Shown in pieces: positions 21,824 to 31,610 of a DNA stretch of 64,000 nt. Below the pieces are notes generated by a model. That model made no database searches. It saw nothing but the letters and a program-made list of their open reading frames with translations, and was not told where the DNA came from. The stretch is taken from assembly GCF_001659605.2 (NCBI RefSeq), contig NC_035174.2, positions 5,024,389 to 5,088,388 of the forward strand, given 5' to 3'. Made by a program: the position numbers and the translations under genes. Numbering within the stretch: position 1 is the first letter of the stretch; every line of letters starts with the position of its first letter. The DNA is from Manihot esculenta (Eukaryota > Streptophyta > Magnoliopsida > Malpighiales > Euphorbiaceae).

Positions 21824-23245
21824 TTTTGCTAGGACCTCCGTGAGGTCTTCTTTCGTCAAGACCTTATTGAGGTCTTCTTTCGTCAAGACCTTATTGAGGT
21901 CTTCCTTTGTCAAGACCTCATTGAGGTCTTCTCTACCTAGGACCTTAGTGAGGTCTTCTTTTGTCAAGACCTTATTGAGGTCTTCCTTTGCTAGGACCTC
22001 AGTGAGGTCTTCTTTTGTCAAGACCTTATTGAGGTCTTCTCTTGTCAAGACCTCATTGAGGTCTTCCTTGTCAAGACCTTATTGAGGTCTTCTTTTGCTA
22101 GGACCTCAGGCAGGTCTTCTTTTGTCAAGACCTTATTGAGGTCTTCTTTTGTCAAGACCTTATTGAGGTCTTCTCTTGTCAAGACCTCATTGAGGTCTTC
22201 CTTGTCAAGACCTTATTGAGGTCTTCTTTTGCTAGGACCTCAGTGAGGTCTTCTTTTGTCAAGACCTTATTGAGGTCTTCTCTTGTCAAGACCTTATTGA
22301 GGTCTTCTTTTGTCAAGACCTTATTGAGGTCTTCTCTTGTCAAGACCTCATTGAGGTCTTCCTTGTCAAGACCTCATTGAGGTCTTCTTTTGCTAGGACC
22401 TCAGTGAGGTCTTCTTTTGTCAAGACCTTATTGAGGTCTTCTCTTGTCAAGACCTCATTGAGGTCTTCCTTGTCAAGACCTTATTGAGGTCTTCTTTTGC
22501 TAGGACCTCAGTGAGGTCTTCTTTTGTCAAGACCTTATTGAGGTCTTCTCTTGTCAAGACCTCATTGAGGTCTTCCTTGTCAAGACCTTATTGAGGTCTT
22601 CTTTGCTAGGACCTCAGTGAGGTCTTCTTTTGTCAAGACCTTATTGGGGTCTTCTCTTGTCAAGACCTCATTGAGGTCTTCCTTGTCAAGACCTCATTGA
22701 GGTCTTCTTTTGCTAGGACCTCAGTGAGGTCTTCTTTTGTCAAGACCTTATTGAGGTCTTCCTTTGTCAAGACCTCATTGAGGTCTTCTTGTCAAGACCT
22801 TATTGAGGTCTTCCTTTGCTAGGACCTCAGTGAGGTCTTCTTTTGTCAAGACCTTATTAAGGTCTTCCTTTGCTAGGACCTCAGTGAGGTCTTCTTTTGT
22901 CAAGACCTTATTGAAGTCTTCTCTTGTCAAGACCTCATTGAGGTCTTCCTTGTCAAGACCTTATTGAGGTCTTCTTTTGCTAGGACCTCAGTGAGGTCTT
23001 CTTTTGTCAAGACCTTATTGAGGTCTTCCTTTGTCAAGACCTCATTGAGGTCTTCTCTTGTCAAGACCTTATTGAGGTCTTCCTTTGCTAGGACCTCAGT
23101 GAGGTCTTCTTTTGTCAAGACCTTATTGAGGTCTTCCTTTGTCAAGACCTCATTGAGGTCTTCTCTTGCTAGGACCTCAGTGAGGTCTTCTTTTGTCAAG
23201 ACCTTATTGAGGTCTTCCTTTGCTAGGACCTCAGTGAGGTCTTCA
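21824..23245. repeat. 27-bp palindromic tandem array with higher-order structure
   Basis: About fifty units of 25-27 bp, each with AGGTCTT and AAGACCT (or AGGACCT) arms around a short spacer. Unit junctions form a second palindrome such as AAGACCTCATTGAGGTCTT. Variants ending CAGT, TATT or CATT recur in fixed order, making a higher-order period of about 107 bp in 22220-22720. Shorter 25-26 bp units interrupt the reading frame in the middle of the array, while the two ends stay open. Confidence 0.9.
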
Positions 23246-23892
23246 TGCTCCGGGAGGTCTTTTAAGATCCTCACCGGCCGTTTTTATTTTGTTTTCCCGG
23301 GAGTTCTAGGGGATCCCGGTCTTCTTTGTTTTCCCGGGAGTTCTAGGGGATCCCGGTCTTCATGCTCCGGGAGGTCTTTTAAGATCCTCACCGGCCGTTC
23401 CGGGGTGACCTCGGGGCCCCGCCGGCAGTTTTTTGTTTTGTTTTCCCGGGAGTTCTAGGGGATCCCGGTCTTCATGCTCCGGGAGGCATCTTTAAGATCC
23501 TCGCCGGCCGTTCCGGGGTGACCTCGGGGCCCCGCCGGCAGTTTTTTGTTTTGTTTTCCCGGGAGTTCTAGGGGATCCCGGTCTTCATGCTCCGGGAGGC
23601 ATCTTTAAGATCCTCGCCGGCCGTTCCTGGGTGACCTCGGGGCCCCGCCGGCAGTTTTTTGTTTTGTTTTCCCGGGAGTTCTAGGGGATCCCGGTCTTCA
23701 TGCTCCGGAAGGCATCTTTAAGATCCTCGCCGGCCGTTCCGGGGTGACCTCGGGGCCCGCCGGCAGTTTTTTGTTTTGTTTTCCCGGGAGTTCTAGGGGA
23801 TCCCGGTCTTCATGCTCCGGGAGGCATCTTTAAGATCCTCGCCTGCCGTTCCGGGGTGACCTCAGGGCCCCGCCGGCAGTTTTTTGTGCCTT
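23246..23892. repeat. GC-rich 113-bp tandem array
   Basis: The block starting TTCCCGGGAGTTC recurs at 23294, 23331, 23443, 23556, 23669 and 23781, giving one 37-bp step and then a period of 112-113 bp. The unit is full of short palindromes (CCCGGG, GGGATCCC, GCCGGC, GGGGCCCC) and is far richer in GC than the rest of the window. Confidence 0.9.
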
Positions 23893-24593
23893 CTTGAGGT
23901 TTTTGCACAAGATTCAGGCTCATTGGCCTTACTGTCGCTTCGTCATCTCAGCTGGTTTTGTGCCTAACTGAGGTCTTGTTTATTTTTCTGAATTTTTCTG
24001 CAAAATAAGAGCTTGCACAGAGCGTATATAACGCGAATGCTTGTTGTTAATTCAATAATATCCGTCAATAAATAATATGTCACACATGTCACTCGGTTTC
24101 ACCTTTCAGATGCATGCAAGTATTAACTCATGCAATTTCAGGGATGCAATGAACAATATTTTTGCATGTGTAAATTTCTCCAGGATTTTACTTTACAAAA
24201 GCAATATGTTTAAATACATAATCCCTTTCATTAGAATATTCATGCTATTTTAACTAGCAGCGAAAACTTTTCCATTGAGCTAGTTAATTTTATTTATTTT
24301 CTCCATGACATATTAATTATTTTTCATTTATTTTATTTTATTTTTAACTGAACATTATTAATTTTAAAAACTGAAATAATAATTCTTCTTTCCTTAATAA
24401 TAGAAAACTCAAGCATTTGATATGAGGGCATTCAGGACAATACTGACGCAAGGCTTATTTATTATTATTATTATTATTATTTGAAAAATACGGATGCTTA
24501 CCTCTCGAATCGTAGAAAGCTCCCTTCGCAGCATATCAGAATGGGATTGAAGCTTGAGGCCAATGAATCCACTCAAAATGTGGGTCCTCCAAT

Positions 24594-24902
24594 GTTTCGT
24601 ATTAAAAGAAGAGGAGAATCATTATGAACAGGACTGAGGTCATTACTCAGTACCATATCCCCAAAAGTCAAGCAACTCTCTTCCGTGGGGACTTTAAGAG
24701 CAATTTGCAACCTTCTTTTCACTGTATGTGCATTATCGCCACGATCCACTTCCGTCCTCAAGACACAACCAGTCTTAGTCTGCACAAAAACTCGTCTCCT
24801 CCCAGCGGGTTGTTTTCCCTCCATTCTCCTGTTCTCGTGATATTCCCCACCGAGTGGGCTGTTGAAGATTGCCACTGCCATCTGGGTTTGAACTGGGCTG
24901 TC
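24594..24902 (-). pseudogene. Captured PI4K-gamma (ubiquitin-like domain) fragment
   Basis: The minus-strand frame contains about 103 residues that match the N-terminus of plant phosphatidylinositol 4-kinase gamma (the class with one ubiquitin-like domain before the kinase). Diagnostic pieces are DSPVQTQMAVAIFNS, LGGEYHENRR, RRRVFVQTKTGCVL, DNAHTVKRRLQIAL, PTEESCLTFGDMVL and NDSPLLLIRN. The match stops after LLLIRN and unrelated sequence follows. No kinase domain is present. It has no stop or frameshift and lies in the same orientation as the host LTR element, so it would be transcribed in sense. The wider open frame spans 24573-24947. Identification rests on remembered family sequence; I regard it as firm. 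Confidence 0.88.
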
Positions 24903-24919
24903 CCAAGCACGTAGTCCAC

Positions 24920-25215
24920 ATGACGACGAAATCGGTAGCACCGACATCGTTCATGTCGACGCCGGCCTGCATGGTCGCATTGCTACATGGTCACGCCGAC
25001 CTCACTTGTTGGAGCTCGACCAGACCCGCGACTTCCTCCTCAGGTCGGCACGTCTTTGGCAGCTCGTGGAGCGCTGGTGACGCTGGTCATCTCAAGATCG
25101 ATGGCGACGAGATCGGCAGCACCGACATCGTTTATTTCCGTGCCGACCTCACTCGTTGGAATTCGACCAGACCAGTAACTTCTTCCTCAGGTCGGCGCGT
25201 CTTTGGCTGCTCGAT
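24920..25215. repeat. Direct duplication of ~115-150 bp in the LTR element interior
   Basis: Both copies carry CGACGARATCGG, AGCACCGACATCG, GCCGACCTCACT and CTCAGGTCGGC in order, near 24920-25075 and 25104-25215. Confidence 0.75.
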
Positions 25216-25244
25216 CTCCTTCCATTCTTGCTATTTCAACCATC

Positions 25245-27130
25245 CGACCTGCTTTTTCCTCACGGACTCCTCTTCTCTAACCTGTTACCTGGAACTTCAC
25301 AGCAGATCTGCCCATCCAATCTCTACAATATGTGTATTGTTGATCTCACAGTTTTTAACAAAGATATTCATCATCTGAAATTTCACTTCTTTAAATCTCA
25401 AAGAAAAGATTAGTAATAATAAAATTTACTAAATATTAAAATAAACTATTTAAAAACTAATCAAAATATTCTTGAACCAGCTGGGTCTTTCTTTTCAACT
25501 TAGTTATTCAGCTAGGTTATCCGCTGGGTTGTCTTCCCCGTCCTCGAGGTGACCGAGCTTTCTCTGCTGTTACAACGCACGGCTTCGGGCTTCACCGGTG
25601 ACGCCCATGATTGGACACGACATTGGATCGTCACCTTCCCGCGCCGGCTGTCCTGACGCCATTCATCAGGCGTGAAATCACTGTCATTGTGAACCCAAAG
25701 CAACAGATTCCCTGTTTTTCACTCTTTCCGAACAATGATGAAGAAGAAGAAAAGAGAAAAGTTGTTGCTGATTGGCAGTGGGCCCTAATCATCCTGTGTG
25801 GGTCAGGAATTCTTGACTTCTTGTTGAAAGCATCTCCACTCACGTCTTTACTCTGTTATTTTCCTCAAACAGGGCCCCGATCTCAAGCGTGATCTCCAGC
25901 ACGGATCTAGTTTCGCACATGGGTTCGGCTCCCACGTGTAATCTCTTAACGATGTTGTTGATTTTAGTGAAAGTCCACCAGTTATTCCTTCTCAAGCCAA
26001 CGTGCCTTCACTTATAATACTGTGATTATTGGATTTGCCGAGCTCTTTTCAGTTCTGCTACTTCGACCGGCGAAACCATTGACGGTCTTACTAGCGGTGT
26101 TTGATCAGTCGTTCTTTCGACAACCAGACGGGCTAATGCCGACCATGCCGATCTGGGTATCTCAGTTCACCTTGTTTTCGAGCTGGATGACATACTGCGT
26201 CCGAACTTTTCCACCTCGACTGGATATTTGATTATTTCCTATTATCTCCAGGTTGCTCTGATACTTGAGGGGCGTTGCTCTGCAATAGAGTTGGATGGCT
26301 ATGTCCGACCTGAAATGTTAGTCCGAACTTGTCTATTTTTCATTTATTAATTTTCTCTCTAACTTGCTAACCTGAGATTTTACAGCCGATCTCACAACTT
26401 CAACAAATATATATATACTTCTCATTCTTTTTTCCTTTTACAGAAAAGATTAAAATCTACACTCAGAGACAAGCACTTCAATCTGAAGTTTCACCTCATC
26501 ACCTCATCAGATCTTCAAAGAAAAAGTTAGTAGTAATAAAATTCAATAAATGTTAAAATAAACAACGAGGGTAGGAAAATGAAGATTAAGAGACTGTCAA
26601 GATATTCTTACACCAGCTGGGTCTTTCTTTTCAGCTGGGTTACTGTAAATCTCCAGCTTTCTTTTTCGTGTAAGCTTTCTTTTTTGTATTGTCTCCCTGT
26701 CGCCCCGATGCTTTCCATCTGTCCTGAAATGCGACTCCAACCTCGACCACGAATCTAGTTTCGAACATGGATCCGACCTCAACGAGCAATCTATCGCTGT
26801 GGTCGTCGGATTTGCTGAGTTTCTTTCTGTATTGCTAAACACGGCTCCGACCTCCTTTTTTCTCACGGACTCCTCTTCTCTTTCTCTCACCTTCTTCTTC
26901 TCTCTTTTTTTTTTTATATATATATTTTTTTATATATATACAGTGGACCTCAGAATTTCAACAATACATATATTCCTCACCCTTTTTTTTTTTTTTTTTA
27001 CAGAAAATATTCACCAGACTTCAAAGAAAAATCAGCCGTAATAAAATCTAATAAATATTAAAATAAATTATCTGAAAGACCATCAAAATATTCTTTAGCA
27101 CAATGAACCTTTCTTTTCAGCTGGGTTATC
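25245..27130. repeat. Three dispersed copies of a ~150-250 bp internal repeat
   Basis: Blocks near 25245-25500, 26340-26650 and 26845-27130 share, in order, CTCACGGACTCCTCTTCTC (first and third), an ACAGCHGATCT or similar box, TCAAAGAAAA, AGTAATAATAAAAT-like and AAATATTAAAATAAA-like boxes, and CTTTCTTTTCAGCTGGGTT-like ends. Confidence 0.7.
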
Positions 27131-27424
27131 TGCTCAAACTTTCGTACCTTATGTGGATCTCAATGGGTGGATCTGAAAACTTTTGTGATAGTAAAATCTC
27201 TTTCGTGGAGGGCACATTCCCGGCCAAGCTCGGCGAGGGGTTAAAAAGAATGGGTGGTTGGTTGTTTAGAGTTGTAGGACTGAAAAATAAGAACCGTTGC
27301 CCCTCTTGGGCAGAGCTCAGATTATTTGGAATGACGTTAAGGTTATTTTCTTGGTGGTTTGCCCTTGTGGATCTCAGTGGGTTTTGAAAGTGAAAACTCC
27401 GGTGATGAAAAGATCTCCTTCGTT

Positions 27425-27441
27425 TCCCACAGACGGCGCCA
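27425..27441 (-). other. Primer-binding site of the LTR element
   Basis: TGGCGCCGTCTGTGGGA on the minus strand, two bases inside the 5' LTR (27444-27962). Begins with the TGG expected of a tRNA 3' CCA complement. Which tRNA is used was not determined. Confidence 0.8.
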
Positions 27442-27443
27442 TT

Positions 27444-27962
27444 TGATGATCTGAAATCCAGAAAATAGGGTTTTACAATGGGTTCTGTAAAAGTGGAAAA
27501 GCTTAGAACTAGAGGAGTGTATTTCTCCTTTTATATGTTTCCTTTTGTCTGCTAGTGACGTGTTAACAGAACGTGTATCATTGGACCACCTGTCCCTGCT
27601 ACGTTGATACGGACGTACGAGGAAATCAGATCTCTGTCCCATGCGTAACGGCCATTAATTCTCCTCTGATACGTATGATTCTCCTCTGATACGCATGCGG
27701 AAGGACCTACCAGCGGGGCATCTTGGTCATTTTCCCCTTTCCGGGCTGGGTTGAATGGTAGGGCTGAAGTTGAGCCTGGTGAGGGCCTGATTACTGGGCC
27801 GAGAGGTTTGGGCCGGTTTGATTGAGGAGTCTAGGCGGAGTCCGGCCCTGTGACTGAGCGGGCTGGACCTGGCTCTCGAGGGGAATATTGAAGCCTTCGG
27901 ATCATGGACTGTTTTCATGGGCCTGACCTTTATACCGGGGTGAAGAAATCCAGCAATCATCA
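27444..27962 (-). repeat. 5' LTR of the minus-strand element
   Basis: 519 bp, nearly identical to 20295-20813, followed by the AATAT target duplication. Confidence 0.93.
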
Positions 27963-28334
27963 AATATAAAATGATAGTATGAATGAATATTTAAATTTAT
28001 AAAAAATAAAATGATATAAATATAAAAAAATTCTAATAGTTTTTCAATATCTACTAATTCAATTATATACAAAACTATAAAATTATAATTATTAAATAAT
28101 AAAAATTAATATTTTTAATTTAAATATTAAACACAAAGAATATCTTTAAAAAAAACACCCACGAATATCTTAAAAAAGAATGAGAATTACATCAACTCAT
28201 AATCTAGTGGCTCCATAATTGAGTATCTGTCTTATAATTTTTTTTTAAAAAAAAAAAAACTTCTGATACTGTAATAAATAAAAAATACTAATAAAATCTC
28301 AATTTACATATTAGATGTTAAAATGTAAAATTTT

Positions 28335-29220
28335 TTGTTTGCAAAACCGTCAACTGCTACCATAATGTTACCTTCCTTTAATATGGACGGCCGTCAACAT
28401 CCAAAATGGCAAAACGAAGATGGCCACAGAAAAATGGTTAGTGCACTTCCTCAGTTTCCACCAAATTTCCATTTCCCCTTTCCCACGGAACCCATAAACC
28501 CTGACGTTCCAACAAATCCAAAACAACCAAAGACCAGAACCAAGTGCCTGCCCACCTCCTCGAAACTCGCCGCTATCCTCGATCCTACAATAACGGAGAA
28601 CCTTATCGAGTCGGCCGCCGTCCTCCTCCCCAGCTACCACCATGGACTACGCACTGTCCATTTCGACATAAACGACGATCCCAATTCTTTAGCTTATAAC
28701 GACATCATAAGGGCCTTCACAATAAAGCAATTTCCTCCAAAGCCTTGAACATTAGAATGTTTGATATTGTCCGAAAGAGATGTCTTTGCATAGACGTTTT
28801 CAGGGGATGTTAAGAGTGGGTATTATGAGGCTGCTGTAGGGTTAATCTATGAAATGAGGGTATCGGGTTGATGAGTACTTTCGTTAGTATTTTGGCAGCA
28901 TGTGGAAGATTGGCTAATAGAATTGGGAGAGTGGATTGCCGAAAACACATGGGAAAATGGGCTTGATGTAAATGTTGACTTAGTTATGGCTCTTGTTGCT
29001 ATGCATGCGAAATGCGTTGAAGTGGGCGAAGCACGAAGATTGTTTGACAAGGAATCTGTTGTCTGGAGTGCCACAGTTCCTTGTTACAGTCAAGCAAGGA
29101 GGCGCTTGATCTTTTTAATGAAATGCAGGCAGATGAAAACTAGGGATCCCAATTAGTTTAACATATCCGCTGATGATATTCACGAGTTTTTGGCTGAAGG
29201 AATGCATACCCGCCGAAGAA
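28335..29220 (+). pseudogene. Decayed pentatricopeptide-repeat (PPR) gene
   Basis: The frame is open from 28335 (first ATG 28365) to about 28748, with SSKLAAILDP, then SLAYNDIIRAF, a typical PPR N-terminal repeat. It then shifts frame. Further PPR pieces appear in different frames: SILAACGRLAN (about 28880), DVNVDLVMALVAMHAKCVEV followed by GEARRLFDKE (28965-29055) and EALDLFNEMQADEN (about 29098-29145). These are the repeat signatures of an organelle-targeted PLS-type PPR protein, broken by several stops and frameshifts and far too short. No functional product is expected. Confidence 0.8.
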
Positions 29221-30101
29221 GTTTATTAGGCCGCTGAAAATATGATAAAAAAAATCAGATCGCTAGATATTTACCCAACACAGCAGAAGCAAAGATTTGA
29301 TGCAGATGAAGATGGCAAGGAAGCTGCAATTTCATTGCATTTGGTCTTATGAAACGAAACAATGACAAGAACCAAAAATCTGCGTGCAAAGATCGGCAAG
29401 TGCAGCAATACCAAAGTAATATATATATTACATTAAAACTCATTTCTCCAATTGATAACAGTGTTGATTTGAATATTATTAAAATACTAATTTGCCCTTA
29501 ATTGTTGCCGTTACATGCTATTCTCATGTGGTTTTAAAGTCTTTTCAGCGAGAGTATTTATTGCATGCTGCATGTGTCTCTGAAAATTTTAAACTGCCCA
29601 TTTATGCGGCCATGAACGCCATCCTTTTATCCGGTTTAAATGTCTTTTCTCCACTTGTCATTATTGACTTTATATCCTTTCCTCACGAAAGCCATTTTTC
29701 AAAAGGATGTGTCTACGCATTTAAGCCCATTTTCTATTTTCCTATTTTCCTCTTTGCCGTCAATACGCTGTCGTTCGCTGCTGCTTCGAATTCTCTTACC
29801 GCTATTCGCTATTTCGGTGTTGCTCGCATAAAATAATGTCGTTTATGAGAGCATTTGTCCACGAAATTCTATTTCCGCTATTCCCTTAAAATTCTCTTAC
29901 CGTTGCCTAGTTGGACTTTAGCGGGACTACCTGCCGAGTATTGTGAGGACCGCATACAAGAAAAATCTGAATACTGGATAAAACACCCGAACACTCAACA
30001 GGCCTGCATGGGACAAGGGAGTACACGGATGCCTGGATGCTCGCAGGACTGGATGATGTCTGGTGAGCGCCACGCCCATGGTGTCGAACTGCGTTTACAT
30101 G
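29221..30101. other. Intergenic, no gene seen
   Basis: Mixed composition, some short frames, nothing recognised. Confidence 0.5.
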
Positions 30102-30606
30102 AGTGCCGAACAAGTAGACTGTTAAAATTTAATATTTTTAAAATAAAGAGTAATTAAAAAAATAAAATGTAATAATTTTTTAAAAAATTTAAAAATTTAA
30201 TTTTTTAAATTATTTAATCCCTCTTATTTATTTATTATTTTAAAATTATTTATTATTTTTTAAATATTAAAATTTAATATATATTTAAAAAAATTTACAA
30301 AAACTTAAATATAAAATAAAATTAATAATAAATAATTTATTTTTATTATAATATAAAAAAATAAATAATAATTTTAAAATAATAAATAAATAAGACGGAT
30401 TAAATATTTTCAAAAATAAAATTATTAAATTTATAAAAAAATTATTATATTTTATTTTTTTAATTACTCGTTATTTTAAAAATATTAAATTTTAATATAT
30501 ATTTAAAAAAAAATTAAAAAATAAAATTATTAAATTTATAAAAAAAATTATTACATTTTATTTTTTAATTACTCTTTATTTTAAAAATATTAAATTAAGT
30601 GCCGAA
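30102..30606. mobile_element. AT-rich inverted-repeat (MITE-like) element
   Basis: About 60 bases at 30124-30185 (with AATATTTTTAAAATAAAGAG) recur inverted at 30433-30497 and again at 30541-30597, so the right side has two copies. The 9-mer AGTGCCGAA stands at 30102-30110 and 30598-30606 and may be the target duplication. About 13 bases on the left lie outside the inverted repeat, which leaves the exact end uncertain. No protein is encoded. Confidence 0.55.
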
Positions 30607-31610
30607 GAATTTTTCACGGGATTAGATTATCTAATTCCGTGACACAATCAGCTTGTTCGGTGCTTCCGTAGTACAATCAACTTGATCAGCTTGCTTTTGT
30701 TTGACACAATGGATGTCGAATTAGCATTTATATACAGAATTTAAAAATATTTTTGAATTCTGTATAATTTTAAAATTATTTTTTAAAATATGTTATTTTT
30801 TAAAATATGCATGATTTAATTTTAAAATTATTTTTTAAAATATGTATAATTTGAAAAATTGTGTGAATGCGTGAAAATTAAAATTTAATTATTTTTATTA
30901 TTTCCCATTTATCTTATATACTCGATTGAGAAAGAACAAAAGAATGGAAATTCGATAATTTTCATCCACCAGCAGCCAAGCCTCCATATAAAACACAACT
31001 CCATTGACTTCCGTTTGTTGCATTCTTGGACTTCTGGAAATAGTCTAGCGGATCTGACAAATTCGACGTGACGTAAGAACCAGGATAAAGATATGTTTAA
31101 GGAAACAAAGGTAACCTTCAGATAAAGCAACAGGCAAGCAATCCCAAATCTTAAATTCTCTTCACTACTGGCACATCTTTAAGAACAAAATGAAAGACCA
31201 TTTACAACCAGGGATACATATTCGCCCCTCTTATTCTTACAAGGAACTCGAATTGAGCTCCTCTGTTTATTTCTTTCCCTATTTGTCTTACAAAATTTGG
31301 AGTTGGTTTCCTTTCTCTTGAATTTTTAGTCAGACATAGAATGAACCCATCTCCCAAGCTTCTAATGGGTGACAAAGTTACTCTCCCAGCATTGTGATCC
31401 TAACAAGTGACTAAATTCAGCAGCATCAGCAGACAAGTTCATTGCAATATCTCTGCTAACTATAAAAAATGTAAATTTATTAATTTAACTATTTATTATG
31501 TTATCAAAATGTACTTCAGAGACTAGTGCCTATTGTCTACCGAACTTCTCCAACCACTTTTAGCCCCAAGGATGGACAAAGGTTTTAGTCATTTCTGTTG
31601 CTGCTGAGGA
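30607..31610. other. Intergenic and 3' region of the kinase gene
   Basis: AT-rich on the left; about 31140-31610 is probably the 3' UTR and downstream flank of the Raf-like kinase. Nothing else seen. Confidence 0.45.

Larger units (their letters stand above)
20295..27962 (-). mobile_element. Young non-autonomous LTR retrotransposon with captured gene fragment
   Basis: Two 519-bp direct repeats (20295-20813 and 27444-27962) start TGATGAT and end ATCATCA; they differ at only about seven bases by eye. A perfect 5-bp target duplication AATAT flanks the element (20290-20294 and 27963-27967). Orientation is minus: next to the right LTR lies a primer-binding site TGGCGCCGTCTGTGGGA (rc of 27425-27441), of a type I associate with the Tat branch of Ty3/Gypsy, and next to the left LTR lies a polypurine tract (GAGGAGATAAAGGGGCAAT, rc of 20814-20832). 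The 6.6-kb interior has no recognisable gag, protease, RT, RNase H or integrase. It must therefore be mobilised by another element (LARD type). In element order the interior holds dispersed repeats, a PI4K-gamma fragment, a 113-bp array and a 27/18-bp array. Confidence 0.93.
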
